From contig JAJZES010000012.1 in NCBI GenBank assembly GCA_021845985.1, positions 233,875 through 297,874 on the forward strand: a stretch of DNA of 64,000 bases, written 5' to 3'. Below are positions 8,933 through 19,325 of the stretch, piece by piece. Position 1 is the stretch's first letter; the number at the start of each line of letters is the position of its first letter. This stretch comes from Pseudomonadota bacterium. Its GTDB lineage: Bacteria; Pseudomonadota; Alphaproteobacteria; Acetobacterales; Acetobacteraceae. A program made the position numbers and the translations under genes. The notes under the pieces are model-generated. The model did not search any database, was not told where the DNA came from, and was given only the letters and a program-made list of their open reading frames with translations.

Positions 8933-8951
8933 GCTTACCTATGCCAGCCCC
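8933..8951. repeat. Right terminal inverted repeat of the IS1595-type element
   Basis: Nineteen bases ending ATGCCAGCCCC are the exact reverse complement of 8224-8242. This end abuts the truncated ApeA-like reading frame and lies just upstream of the transposase start. Confidence 0.9.
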
Positions 8952-8953
8952 TT

Positions 8954-9193
8954 CCGAAATGGCCTGTTCTGCAACCCTTGAATGCATTTGGTGACAGGAC
9001 TACCAACCATTGCGGCCATGGAGCCATGTGGGTTAGGCAAATATCCGTCGAATTCGAGGACCGCGCGCCCGTCATCGTCAATTTGGCAACGACCCGGAAC
9101 GCACGAATCGGGCGCCAAAAGTCGGTCGGGCACCTCTTCGTCATGCCACCAAAAAACACCTCGCTGGTCTAAAATGGCCACCGACAATCCCAC
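8954..9193 (-). pseudogene. ApeA-like (HEPN-family defence) N-terminal fragment, truncated by IS1595
   Basis: About 80 codons resemble the ApeA N-terminal domain of HEPN-type antiphage proteins: an aromatic GVFWWHDEEVPD motif near the start, the beta-strand segment GRCQIDDDGRAVLEFDGYL, and an IQGL segment where the family usually has IQG or IHG. The frame then runs directly into the right inverted repeat of the insertion sequence. The C-terminal HEPN ribonuclease domain is missing, and nothing resembling it continues on the other side of the element, so the rest has been deleted. The fragment starts with a GTG (9193 or an in-frame GTG at 9181) and has lower GC than its neighbours. Family assignment is by motif memory only and should be taken as likely, not certain. 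Confidence 0.55.
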
Positions 9194-9199
9194 TGAGCA

Positions 9200-9405
9200 T
9201 CATGCAGGAACGGTATAGCCGTTCCTTGGCAGCGATGTCGCCAGGATCATGAAGTCCGCCGCGATCAGGCTGCGCGGGTCGAGCGCCTTGCCCTTCCTGG
9301 CGGCGGCGCGGTGCAGCGCCAACCGGGTGGCCTCGGCCGCTTGCGGCGGCTTGCGCTGCACGATCAGCCGCAGGGCCAGCGCGGGTTGGCCGCCGCCGAG
9401 CGGCG
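9200..9405 (-). pseudogene. IS4-type transposase remnant
   Basis: About 68 codons match an internal part of IS4-family DDE transposases: the LALRLIVQRKPP segment, then a KGKALDPRSLIAADFMILAT stretch ending TSLP, which in intact proteins precedes the conserved YRLRWQIE region. Here the frame ends three bases into the neighbouring unit, at a TGA within a 19-bp palindrome (9207-9225). Both ends of the transposase are missing. Its upstream end meets the surviving 3' part of betI at about 9405-9410, marking this as the insertion that destroyed the repressor gene. Confidence 0.6.
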
Positions 9406-9409
9406 TCCG

Positions 9410-9605
9410 CTGGCCAAATCTGCGCCGCGCCGTGCGGGCGCTGCTGCCGCCGGATGCGGCGGGGCATCTGGCCGGCATGGCCGCCGCCCTGATTGATCGG
9501 CTATGGCTTGGCGCGGCATTGTCGGAGTGGCGCGAGGCCGACAGTGTGGCGGCGCGGGCGATGGTTGCCGCGCTGGTCGATCGACGCCTGGGCAAGGAGC
9601 CTGTC
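9410..9605 (+). pseudogene. betI: betI C-terminal remnant
   Basis: About 65 codons match the C-terminal third of BetI, the TetR-family choline-responsive repressor. The conserved core is LAGMAAALIDRLWLGAALS, followed by the typical terminal helix of the family. The DNA-binding N-terminus is absent and is replaced by the antisense IS4-type transposase remnant. The remnant has no stop codon in this frame and continues straight into betB, so an open frame from 9249 would encode a BetI-tail/BetB fusion if it were translated. A TGA in another frame overlaps the betB ATG, which suggests that a small frameshift also occurred in the tail. Confidence 0.7.
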
Positions 9606-11060
9606 ATGACACGTCACGCCGCCGAACGCCTGCAGAACTGGATCGACGGCGGCCATGTTGCCGGCTCGGGGCCGGTGTTCCCGACGCGCAACCCGGCCAC
9701 CGGCGCGGTGCTCGCCGAGGTCGAGACGGCGGGACAGGCGGAGGTCGATCGCGCCGTGGTGGCGGCGGCGCGGGCGCAGGCGCAATGGGCGATCACCCCC
9801 GGCGCAGAGCGGGCGCGCATTCTGCGGTGCGCCGCCGACCTGCTGCGCGCGCGCAACGACGAGATGGCCCGGTTGGAAACGCTCGACACCGGCAAGCCGA
9901 TCCAGGAAACCCGCGTCGTCGATGCGCTCTCCGGCGTCGAGTGCCTGGAGTATTTCGCCGCCATGGCCGCCGGCCTGACCGGTGAGCATGTCGATCTCGG
10001 CCCGGCCGCGTTCGGCTATACGCGGCGCGAGCCGCTCGGCGTGGTGGGCGGCATCGGCGCGTGGAACTATCCGCTGCAGATCGCCTGCTGGAAATCGGCG
10101 CCGGCGCTGGCCTGCGGCAACGCCATCATCTTCAAGCCGGCGGAGCTGACGCCGCTGACGGCGATGAAAATGGCCGAGATCTATCAGGCGGCCGGATTGC
10201 CGGACGGGCTGTTCAACGTCGTCCACGGCGCCGCCGAGACCGGGCGCATGCTGACGCGCCATCGCGGCATCGCCAAAGTCTCGCTGACCGGGGAAGTCGG
10301 CACCGGCCGCGCGGTGATGGCCGATGCGGCGCCGACGCTCAAGCATGTGACGCTGGAACTGGGCGGCAAATCGCCGATCCTGGTGTTCGAGGACGCCGAC
10401 CTCGACAATGCGGTGTCCGGCGCGCTGCTCGGCAATTTCTACTCGGCCGGCGAAGTCTGCTCGAACGGTACGCGCGTCTTTGTCCACCGCAGCATCAAGG
10501 CGGCGTTCACCGAGCGGCTGCTGGCGCGGGTCGGCCGGCTGCGCATCGGCGACCCGCTCGACCCCGAGACACAGATCGGCGCCCTGATCTCGCCCGAGCA
10601 CACTGAGAAGGTGCTGGGCTACATCGCCCGCGGCGTGGCCGAGGGGGCGCGGCTGCTGATCGGCGGCCAGCGCGTCGGCAGCGGCAGCTTCGTCGCCCCG
10701 GCGGTGTTCGACGGCTGCCGCGACGACATGGCGATCGTGCGCGAGGAGATTTTCGGCCCGGTGATGGCGCTGCTCGACTTCACCGACGAGGCGGAGGTGA
10801 TCGGGCGCGCCAACGACACCGAGTTCGGCCTGTCCGCCGCCGTGTTCACCCGTGATCTGGCGCGCGCGCATCGCGTGGTGGCGAAGCTGCAGGCCGGCAC
10901 CTGCTGGATCAACCACTACAACATCACGCCGGTCGAGCTGCCGTTCGGCGGCATGAAGCAGTCCGGCCTGGGGCGCGAGAACAGCCGCGCGGCGATCGAG
11001 CATTACACGCAGATCAAGAGCGTCTATGTCGCGCTGCGCGATATCGAGGCGCCGTATTGA
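9606..11060 (+). CDS. betB: Betaine aldehyde dehydrogenase
   Basis: NAD(P)-dependent aldehyde dehydrogenase that converts betaine aldehyde to glycine betaine. The 484-residue length is typical. The general-base Glu is in LELGGKSP (about residue 251) and the catalytic Cys in [11 protein letters not shown] (about residue 285), both as in BetB; the [19 protein letters not shown] coenzyme-binding segment is also clear. The ATG at 9606 is the normal start, although the frame is open further upstream through the betI remnant. It is followed after one base by betA, giving the conserved betI-betB-betA order. With betI broken, choline induction of this gene must rely on another control. Confidence 0.95.
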   Translation: MTRHAAERLQNWIDGGHVAGSGPVFPTRNPATGAVLAEVETAGQAEVDRAVVAAARAQAQWAITPGAERARILRCAADLLRARNDEMARLETLDTGKPIQETRVVDALSGVECLEYFAAMAAGLTGEHVDLGPAAFGYTRREPLGVVGGIGAWNYPLQIACWKSAPALACGNAIIFKPAELTPLTAMKMAEIYQAAGLPDGLFNVVHGAAETGRMLTRHRGIAKVSLTGEVGTGRAVMADAAPTLKHVTLELGGKSPILVFEDADLDNAVSGALLGNFYSAGEVCSNGTRVFVHRSIKAAFTERLLARVGRLRIGDPLDPETQIGALISPEHTEKVLGYIARGVAEGARLLIGGQRVGSGSFVAPAVFDGCRDDMAIVREEIFGPVMALLDFTDEAEVIGRANDTEFGLSAAVFTRDLARAHRVVAKLQAGTCWINHYNITPVELPFGGMKQSGLGRENSRAAIEHYTQIKSVYVALRDIEAPY

Positions 11061-11061
11061 C

Positions 11062-12717
11062 ATGACGGCGTTCGACTATGTCATCGTCGGCGCCGGCTCG
11101 GCCGGCTGCGTGCTGGCCAACCGGCTGAGCGAGGACGGCAGCGCCAGCGTGCTGCTGCTCGAATTCGGCGGGTCGGACCGGTCAGTGCTGATCCAGATGC
11201 CGAGCGCGCTGTCGATCCCGATGAACATGGCGAAATACGACTGGTCGTACGAGACCGAACCGGAGCCGCATCTCGGCGGCCGGCGGCTGCATACGCCGCG
11301 CGGCAAGGTGCTGGGCGGCTCGTCGTCGATCAACGGCATGGTCTGGGTGCGCGGCAATCCGTATGATTTCGACGACTGGGAGGCGCAGGGCGCGCGGGGC
11401 TGGGGCTATCGCCATGTGCTGCCGTATTTTCGCCGCGCCGACGGGCATGATGAGGGCGACCCTCGGTACCGCAGCGCCGAGGGCAACCAGCGCAACCGCT
11501 ACGGCACGCTGGCCAATCCGCTGCATCACGCATGGCTGGCGGCGGCGCGCCAGGCGGGCTATCCGGCGACATCCGACTATAACGGGTATCAGCAGGAGGG
11601 ATTCGGGCGCATGGGCATGTCGGTCCATCGCGGGCGGCGGTGGAGCACGGCGAATGCCTATCTGCGTCCGGCGCTGGGGCGGGCCAATCTGTCGGTGCTG
11701 ACCGGGGCGCGGGCGACGCGGATCGTGTTCGAGGGGCGGCGCGCCAGCGGCGTTGCCTATCTGCGCGGCGGCGCGGCGCAGGTGGCGCAGGCGCGGCGCG
11801 AGGTGCTGCTGTGCGGCGGCCCGATCAACAGCCCGCAACTGCTGAAACTGTCCGGCATCGGGCCGGCGGCGGAGCTGCGCCCGCTCGGCATCGATGTGGT
11901 CGCCGACCGGCCGGGGGTGGGAGAGAACCTGCAGGATCACCTGGAGTTCTATTTCCAGATCGCCTGTCGCGAGAAGGTGACGCTCTATTCGGTGATGAAC
12001 CCGTGGGCCAAAGCGGCGATCGGCGCCCGCTGGCTGTTGCGCCATGACGGGCTGGGGGCGACCAACCACTTTGAATCCTGCGGCTTCATCCGCAGCCGCG
12101 CCGGGGTGCGCTACCCGGACATTCAGTATCATTTCCTGCCGCTCGCGGTGACCTATGACGGCAGCGCGCTGGCCAGCGGCCACGGGTTCCAGGCGCATGT
12201 CGGGCCGATGCGCTCGAAAAGCCGCGGCACGGTGACGCTCGCCTCGGCCGACCCGCTGGCGCGACCGCGCATCCGCTTCAACTACATGAGCCACCCGGAC
12301 GACTGGACCGAGATGCGGGCCTGCGTGCGGCTGACGCGGGAGATTTTCGCCCAGCCGGCGTTCGACCGCTTCCGCGGGCGCGAGCTCCAGCCGGGGGCGG
12401 CGGTCGAAAGCGACGCCGCGATCGACGATTTCGTCCGCGCCAAGGTCGAGAGCGCCTATCATCCGAGCTGCTCGTGCCGCATCGGCCGGGCGGATGACCC
12501 GATGGCGGTGGTCGATCCCGAATGCCGGGTGATCGGCGTCGCCGGGCTGCGGGTGATCGACAGCTCGATCATGCCGAGCGTGACCACCGGCAACCTGAAT
12601 GCGCCGACGATCATGCTGGCCGAGAAGGGCGCCGACCACGTGCGCGGACGCGAGATGCTGCCGGCGGCCGACGCGCCGGTCTATGATGCGCCGAACTGGC
12701 GAACGGCGCAGCGGTAA
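11062..12717 (+). CDS. betA: Choline dehydrogenase
   Basis: GMC-family FAD enzyme, membrane-associated in characterised examples, that oxidises choline to betaine aldehyde and onward to betaine. It has 551 residues. The FAD-binding [15 protein letters not shown] is at residues about 9-23, the GMC signature 1 region is [14 protein letters not shown], signature 2 lies at [19 protein letters not shown], and the C-terminal catalytic region has [12 protein letters not shown] and the [13 protein letters not shown] end. It begins one base after the betB stop and is followed eight bases later by soxB, so it is part of a long transcription unit. Confidence 0.95.
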   Translation: MTAFDYVIVGAGSAGCVLANRLSEDGSASVLLLEFGGSDRSVLIQMPSALSIPMNMAKYDWSYETEPEPHLGGRRLHTPRGKVLGGSSSINGMVWVRGNPYDFDDWEAQGARGWGYRHVLPYFRRADGHDEGDPRYRSAEGNQRNRYGTLANPLHHAWLAAARQAGYPATSDYNGYQQEGFGRMGMSVHRGRRWSTANAYLRPALGRANLSVLTGARATRIVFEGRRASGVAYLRGGAAQVAQARREVLLCGGPINSPQLLKLSGIGPAAELRPLGIDVVADRPGVGENLQDHLEFYFQIACREKVTLYSVMNPWAKAAIGARWLLRHDGLGATNHFESCGFIRSRAGVRYPDIQYHFLPLAVTYDGSALASGHGFQAHVGPMRSKSRGTVTLASADPLARPRIRFNYMSHPDDWTEMRACVRLTREIFAQPAFDRFRGRELQPGAAVESDAAIDDFVRAKVESAYHPSCSCRIGRADDPMAVVDPECRVIGVAGLRVIDSSIMPSVTTGNLNAPTIMLAEKGADHVRGREMLPAADAPVYDAPNWRTAQR

Positions 12718-12725
12718 GGGTGACC

Positions 12726-13979
12726 ATGCAATCGTTTTCAATTCTGTCCCTGCTGCGGCGTGCCTTTGGCGGGCATGCCTCCTGGCAGCCGCAATGGCGC
12801 GATGCGGCACCGAAAGCGGCGTACGACGCCGTCATCATCGGCGGCGGCGGGCATGGGCTGGGCACCGCGTACTACCTCGCCAGCGAATACGGCATGCGCA
12901 ATATCGCGGTGCTGGAACGCGGCTGGATCGGCGGCGGCAATACCGGGCGCAACACCACCATCATCCGCTCCAACTATCTGTTCGACGAAAGCGCGGCACT
13001 TTATGACCACGCGCTGAAGCTGTGGGAGGGGCTGTCGCGGACGCTGAACTACAACGTCATGTACAGCCCGCGCGGCGTGATGATGCTGGCGCACAATGTC
13101 CATGACGTTCAGGTGTTCAAGCGGCATGTCCACGCCAACCGCGCCAACGGCGTCGATAATGAATGGCTGTCGGCCGAGCAGGCGCGGGCGTTCTGTCCGC
13201 CGCTGAACATCTCGCCCGATCTGCGCTATCCGGTGCTCGGTGCGGCGCTGCAGCGGCGTGGCGGCACGGCGCGGCATGATGCCGTCGCCTGGGGCTATGC
13301 GCGGGCGGCCGATGCGCTGGGCGTGGACATCGTGCAGAATTGCGAGGTGACCGGCATCGACCGTGGGCCGGATGGTGCGGTGACCGGGGTGCAAACGACG
13401 CGCGGCGCCATCCGTGCGCCCAAGGTCGGCATCGTCGCCGCCGGGCATACCAGCGTGGTCATGGGCATGGCCGGGCTGCGCGTGCCGCTGGAGAGTTTTC
13501 CGCTGCAGGCGCTGGTCAGCGAGCCGGTCAAGCCGGTGTTCCCCTGCGTCGTCATGTCCAATACGGTGCACGCCTATATCAGCCAGTCCGACAAGGGCGA
13601 GCTGGTGATCGGCGCCGGCACCGACGCCTTCGTCTCCTACAGCCAGCGCGGCGGGCTGCATATTCCGGCGCACACGCTGGATGCGATCTGCGAGTTGTTC
13701 CCAATGTTCCGGCGCATGCGCATGCTGCGCAACTGGGGCGGCATCGTCGATACCACGCCGGACCGCTCGCCGATCATCGCCAAGACGCCGGTGCCGGGCC
13801 TGTATGTCAATTGCGGCTGGGGCACCGGCGGGTTCAAGGCGACGCCGGGATCGGCGCATGTGTTTGCCCATACGATGGCGCAGGACGCGCCGCACCCGAT
13901 CAACGCGCCGTTCACGCTGGAGCGTTTCCGCGACGGGCAGATGATCGACGAGGCCGCCGCCGCGGCGGTCGCACATTGA
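12726..13979 (+). CDS. soxB: Sarcosine oxidase beta subunit
   Basis: Beta subunit of heterotetrameric sarcosine oxidase, carrying the FAD where sarcosine is oxidised. About 417 residues. The Rossmann motif VIIGGGGHGLGTAYYLA lies near residue 38, followed by GGGNTGRNTTIIRSNY, the flavin-attachment type region of this family, and the C-terminal GWGTGGFKATPGS that closes the FAD site. ATG at 12726 is preferred over the GTG at 12720, since TAAGGG just upstream serves as ribosome binding site. It is the first gene of the conserved soxBDAG order and probably shares transcription with betBA. Confidence 0.95.
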   Translation: MQSFSILSLLRRAFGGHASWQPQWRDAAPKAAYDAVIIGGGGHGLGTAYYLASEYGMRNIAVLERGWIGGGNTGRNTTIIRSNYLFDESAALYDHALKLWEGLSRTLNYNVMYSPRGVMMLAHNVHDVQVFKRHVHANRANGVDNEWLSAEQARAFCPPLNISPDLRYPVLGAALQRRGGTARHDAVAWGYARAADALGVDIVQNCEVTGIDRGPDGAVTGVQTTRGAIRAPKVGIVAAGHTSVVMGMAGLRVPLESFPLQALVSEPVKPVFPCVVMSNTVHAYISQSDKGELVIGAGTDAFVSYSQRGGLHIPAHTLDAICELFPMFRRMRMLRNWGGIVDTTPDRSPIIAKTPVPGLYVNCGWGTGGFKATPGSAHVFAHTMAQDAPHPINAPFTLERFRDGQMIDEAAAAAVAH

Positions 13980-13992
13980 GGAGCGGACAGGC

Positions 13993-14289
13993 ATGTTGCT
14001 GATCGACTGCCCGTATTGCGGCAAGCGCCCGGAGATCGAGTTTTCCTATGGCGGGGAGGCGCATGTCGCCCGCCCGGCCGACCCGCAGGCGTTGAGCGAT
14101 GACGCCTGGGCGGCGTATCTCTATCTGCGCAGCAACCCGAAAGGCCGGCATGCCGAACGCTGGCGCCATACCCATGGCTGCGCCCGCTTCTTCAACGCGG
14201 TGCGCGACACGGTGAGCGACTTTTTCGTCACCACCTATAAGGTCGGCGAGACGCCGCCGGCCGAGGCGTGGCCGAGGGCGGCCGAATGA
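13993..14289 (+). CDS. soxD: Sarcosine oxidase delta subunit
   Basis: A 98-residue delta subunit, the zinc-binding small component of heterotetrameric sarcosine oxidase. The expected ligands are the CPYCG pair at residues 6-9 and the HTHGCARFFN segment at about 54-63. The C-terminus VRDTVSDFFVTTYKVGE is well conserved. It starts 13 bp after soxB and its stop overlaps the soxA start in an ATGA. Confidence 0.95.
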   Translation: MLLIDCPYCGKRPEIEFSYGGEAHVARPADPQALSDDAWAAYLYLRSNPKGRHAERWRHTHGCARFFNAVRDTVSDFFVTTYKVGETPPAEAWPRAAE

Positions 14290-17258
14290 GCGCGTTGCGC
14301 ACGCCGACTGGCGGCCGCATCGACCGCTCGCGCAAGCTGCGTTTCAGCTTCGACGGCCGCAGTTTCGACGGCTTCGCCGGTGATACGCTGGCCTCGGCGC
14401 TGCTCGCCAACGGCGTGCATCTGGTTGGCCGGTCGTTCAAATATCACCGTCCGCGCGGCATTCTCTCGGCCGGCTCGGACGAGCCGAACGCACTCGTCGC
14501 GGTGGCGCGCGATGCGGCGCGGGTGACGCCCAATCTGCGGGCGACACAGGTGGAGCTGTATTCGGAGCTGCGCGCCGAGAGCCAGAACCGGTTTCCCTCG
14601 CTCGGCTTCGATATCGGCGTCATCAACGATGTCGTGTCACCGCTGCTGCCGGCCGGGTTCTACTACAAGACGTTCAAATGGCCGGCCTGGGCGTGGCAGC
14701 GGCTTTATGAGCCGGCGATCCGCGCCGCCGCCGGCCTCGGCCGGGCGCCGACCCTGCCGGACCCGGATCGCTATATCAGCCGCTTCGCCCATTGCGACGT
14801 GCTGGTGATCGGCGCCGGGCCGGCCGGGCTGGCGGCGGCGCTGGTCGCGGCGGATGCCGGGGCGCGCGTCATTCTGTGCGACGAGCAGGCCGAGTGCGGC
14901 GGCTCGCTGCTGGCCGAGACGGCGGCGACGATCGACGGCTGGCCGGCGGGCGACTGGGTGGCGACGACGCTGGCGACGCTGGCCGCCAACCCGCGCGTGC
15001 GCGTGCTGCCGCGTACCACCGCGTTTGGCTATTTCGCCCACAACATGGTCGGCCTGAACGAGCGGGTCACCGACCATCTGGCGGCGCCGCCGGCCGATCT
15101 GCCGCGCGAGCGGCTGTGGCAGGTGCGCGCGGCCGAAGTGGTGATCGCCACCGGGGCGCTGGAACGCCCGTTGGTGTTCCCCAACAACGACCGGCCAGGG
15201 GTGATGCTGGCCGATGCCGGCCGCACCTATCTGCTGCGCTACGGCGTGGTGCCGGGGCGGCGCGTGGTGATCGCCACGGCGCATGATGCGGCCTATCGCG
15301 CCGCGCTCGATCTGCATGCCGCCGGCATCGCCGTGCCGCTGATTGCCGACCTGCGCCAGACTGCCACCGGCGACTGGCCGGAGGCGGCGCGGGCGGCCGG
15401 GATTCGGGTGCGCACCGGCGCCATCATCGCCACCACCGGCGGGCGGCGGCGCGTCGCCTGGGCCGGGGTGGCGCAGCCGGATGGCGGCACGATCGAGCCG
15501 GTGCCGTGCGACGCGCTGCTGATGTCGGGCGGCTGGACGCCGAGCGTGCATCTGTTCAGCCAGTCGCGCGGCAAGCTGCGCTTCGACGCCGAGGCGCAGG
15601 CCTTCCTGCCCAATCTGTCGGTCGAGCGTGAACGCTCCGCCGGCGCCTGTCGCGGCGTGTTCGGCCTGACCGCCGCGCTGGCCGATGGCGCGGCGGCGGG
15701 CGAGGCGGCGGCCAAGGCGGCCGGACATGGCGGGGCGCGCGCGCCGCGCATGGCGGTGACGGCAAAAGCCTTCGGCGGCGGCGGCCTGCTCGGCCCGGCA
15801 GCCGGCACCGCGGCGAAGCACGCCTTCGTCGATTTCCAGAACGATGTCACGGCCAAGGACATCGGGCTGGCGACGCGCGAGGGTTTTCGCTCGATCGAGC
15901 ATGTCAAACGCTACACCACCACCGGCATGGCCACCGACCAGGGCAAGACCTCCAACATGCACGCGCTCGGCATCGTCGCCGCCGCGCTCGACGTGCCGCT
16001 GCCGCAGGTCGGGCTGACGACGTTCCGCATGCCCTATACGCCGGTGACCTTCGGCAGCTTCGCCGCCCTGTCGCGCGGCGACCTGTTCGAGCCGCTGCGG
16101 CGGACGCCGCTGCACGCGCAGGCGGTGGCAGCCGGGGCGGTGTTCGAGGATGTCGGGGCGTGGAAGCGGGCGCGCTATTTTCCCCGCGCCGGCGAGGACA
16201 TGCACGCCGCCGTCGCCCGCGAATGCGTCGCCGTGCGCAGCCGGGCCGGGCTGTTCGACGGCTCGACCCTGGGCAAGATCGAGATCGTCGGCGCCGATGC
16301 GGCGGAGTTTCTCAACCGCATGTATGTCAATGCGTGGTCCAAACTCGGCGTCGGGCGCTGCCGCTACGGTATTCTCTGCCGCGAGGACGGGTTCGTTGCC
16401 GATGACGGGGTGATCGGCCGGATCGCCGCCGACCGCTTCCATGTCACCACCACCACCGGCGGCGCCGCGCGGGTGCTGGCGCTGATGGAGGATTATCTGC
16501 AGACCGAGTGGCCGGACCTGGATGTCTGGCTTACCAGCGTCACCGAGCAATGGGCGGTGATCGCGCTGCAGGGACCGCAGGCGCGCGACATTCTGGCGCC
16601 CTTCGTCGCAGGGATCGACCTGGCCCGCGCCGCCATGCCGCATATGAGCGTCGTCGAAGGCCAGGTCTGCGGCATCCCGGCGCGGCTGTTCCGCGTCAGC
16701 TTCACCGGCGAGCTGGGCTTTGAGATCAACGTGCCGGCCGATCATGGACCCGCGGTGTGGCAGGCGCTGATGGCGACCGGCGCGGTGACGCCGTACGGAA
16801 CCGAGGCGATGCATTTGCTGCGCGCCGAGAAGGGCTATATCATCGTCGGTCAGGAGACCGACGGCACGGCGACCCCCGACGATGCCGGCGTCGGCTGGGC
16901 GGTGGCGAGATCCAAGCGCGATTTCGTCGGCAAGCGGTCGCTGGCGCGCGCCTCGATGGCGGCGCCGGCGCGCAAGCAACTGGTCGGGCTGCTGACCGAA
17001 GACCCGAATCTGGTGCTGGAGGAAGGCGCGCAACTGGTCGATGATCCGACGCAGGCGCCGCCGATGCGGCTGCTCGGCCATGTCACCTCGTCCTATTACA
17101 GCGCCAGCCTCGGCCACTCGATCGCGCTGGCGATGCTGTCCGGCGGCCGGGCACGGCACGGGGCGCGGCTGTTTGTGCCGATGCCGGGCGGCGCCATTGC
17201 GGTGCAGGTCACGGCGCCGGTGTTTTATGACCCGGAGGGAGCACGCCTTGATGCCTGA
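14286..17258 (+). CDS. soxA: Sarcosine oxidase alpha subunit
   Basis: The 990-residue alpha subunit. It channels the imine from the beta subunit to tetrahydrofolate, yielding glycine and 5,10-methylene-THF. Order of domains: N-terminal ferredoxin-like module (RSFKYHRPRGILSAGSDEPN around residues 45-65), an NAD-binding disulfide-oxidoreductase-like region (VLVIGAGPAGLAAALVAADA around 173-193), and a C-terminal aminomethyltransferase (GcvT) domain from about residue 620 (LFDGSTLGKIEIVGADAAEF). The C-terminus contains GQETDGTATPDDAG, unlike the ELNGQTTA version at the left edge of the window. ATG overlaps the soxD stop. Full length and no disruptions, so this copy should be functional. Confidence 0.95.
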   Translation: MSALRTPTGGRIDRSRKLRFSFDGRSFDGFAGDTLASALLANGVHLVGRSFKYHRPRGILSAGSDEPNALVAVARDAARVTPNLRATQVELYSELRAESQNRFPSLGFDIGVINDVVSPLLPAGFYYKTFKWPAWAWQRLYEPAIRAAAGLGRAPTLPDPDRYISRFAHCDVLVIGAGPAGLAAALVAADAGARVILCDEQAECGGSLLAETAATIDGWPAGDWVATTLATLAANPRVRVLPRTTAFGYFAHNMVGLNERVTDHLAAPPADLPRERLWQVRAAEVVIATGALERPLVFPNNDRPGVMLADAGRTYLLRYGVVPGRRVVIATAHDAAYRAALDLHAAGIAVPLIADLRQTATGDWPEAARAAGIRVRTGAIIATTGGRRRVAWAGVAQPDGGTIEPVPCDALLMSGGWTPSVHLFSQSRGKLRFDAEAQAFLPNLSVERERSAGACRGVFGLTAALADGAAAGEAAAKAAGHGGARAPRMAVTAKAFGGGGLLGPAAGTAAKHAFVDFQNDVTAKDIGLATREGFRSIEHVKRYTTTGMATDQGKTSNMHALGIVAAALDVPLPQVGLTTFRMPYTPVTFGSFAALSRGDLFEPLRRTPLHAQAVAAGAVFEDVGAWKRARYFPRAGEDMHAAVARECVAVRSRAGLFDGSTLGKIEIVGADAAEFLNRMYVNAWSKLGVGRCRYGILCREDGFVADDGVIGRIAADRFHVTTTTGGAARVLALMEDYLQTEWPDLDVWLTSVTEQWAVIALQGPQARDILAPFVAGIDLARAAMPHMSVVEGQVCGIPARLFRVSFTGELGFEINVPADHGPAVWQALMATGAVTPYGTEAMHLLRAEKGYIIVGQETDGTATPDDAGVGWAVARSKRDFVGKRSLARASMAAPARKQLVGLLTEDPNLVLEEGAQLVDDPTQAPPMRLLGHVTSSYYSASLGHSIALAMLSGGRARHGARLFVPMPGGAIAVQVTAPVFYDPEGARLDA

Positions 17259-17802
17259 CGCCGCCCGCGTGTTGCCGCTCGACGGCATCGCGCCGCTGAT
17301 TGGCCCGGCGCTGACGATGACGCCGCTCGCCCCCTGCATGCGGCTGATCCTGCGTGGCCGGGCGGCGGCGGCGGCGGCGGCGGCGCCTGCGCTCGGCATG
17401 CGTCTGCCGGTGCTCGCCTGCCGCTCGGCGCGCACCGGGGAGCGCGCGGCGCTGTGGCTCGGGCCGGATGAGTGGCTGATCCTGGCGCCGGCGGACGATC
17501 CGCTGGCGGCAACACTGGCGGCGGCGCTGGCCGGGGTGGCGCATGCGCTGGTCGATGTGTCGCACCGCCAGTCGGGCCTGAGCATTGCCGGGAGCGCGGC
17601 GGCGACGGTGCTCAATGCCGGCTGTCCGCTCGACCTCGATCACACCGCCTTTCCGATCGGGATGTGTACCCGCACCGTGCTGGCCAAGTCGGAAATCGTG
17701 CTGTGGCGCACCGGCGCGCTGGCCTTCCGGGTGGAGGCGGGGCGGTCCTTCGTGCCCTATGTCTGGCAGTATCTGGCCGAGGCAGGGCGGGAGTTCGGGT
17801 GA
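17251..17802 (+). CDS. soxG: Sarcosine oxidase gamma subunit
   Basis: A 183-residue gamma subunit overlapping the end of soxA by eight bases. Family features are LWLGPDEWLIL (about residues 69-79), the DVSHRQSGLSI segment and the C-terminal FRVEAGRSFVPYVWQYLAEA. An eight-alanine run at about residues 39-46 comes from a GCG trinucleotide stretch and may vary in length between strains. It completes soxBDAG; 31 bp separate it from the serine dehydratase gene. Confidence 0.92.
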   Translation: MPDAARVLPLDGIAPLIGPALTMTPLAPCMRLILRGRAAAAAAAAPALGMRLPVLACRSARTGERAALWLGPDEWLILAPADDPLAATLAAALAGVAHALVDVSHRQSGLSIAGSAAATVLNAGCPLDLDHTAFPIGMCTRTVLAKSEIVLWRTGALAFRVEAGRSFVPYVWQYLAEAGREFG

Positions 17803-17833
17803 CCCAAATGTGCTCAGTGCCGACGGCGCCGGC

Positions 17834-19189
<1,356 letters not shown>

Positions 19190-19325
19190 GCGGCGGCGGC
19201 GCTGAGTTTTCGTGGCGCGACGCAAGGTGATGCCAGATGGCGTGACTGCGCAATTCGGCGTCGTGCCGATGAAAGCGGCCGGCGCCACGGCGGCGCAGAG
19301 TACGTCCGGACAACGAGCCACCCCC

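Larger units (their letters stand above)
8224..8951. mobile_element. IS1595-family insertion sequence, complete
   Basis: A 728-bp element bounded by perfect 19-bp terminal inverted repeats (8224-8242 and 8933-8951), extended to 21 bp if the flanking AA/TT bases are counted. It contains a single transposase gene that fills most of its length. Element size, single open frame and IS1016/ISXO2-like DDE transposase place it in the IS1595 family. The 8-bp flanks (8216-8223 and 8952-8959) are not identical, so no target duplication is visible. This suggests rearrangement after insertion or deletion of one flank, and the flanking genes on the two sides do not match each other either. Confidence 0.9.

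Noticed and set aside
9249..11060. 603-codon frame as a natural BetI-BetB fusion protein
   Set aside because: The 5' part up to about 9405 is antisense transposase and the middle is a betI tail; the normal betB ATG at 9606 is intact.
17365..17385. GCG trinucleotide run in soxG (and a similar one near 60158 in lpxI) as a regulatory repeat
   Set aside because: Simple alanine-coding runs inside genes; common in such GC-rich genomes. No CRISPR-like repeat-spacer pattern exists anywhere in the window.
14637..17615. 992-codon leftward frame opposite soxA
   Set aside because: High GC leaves the antisense frame without stops; composition is His/Arg/Gln-rich, and soxA on the other strand is certain.
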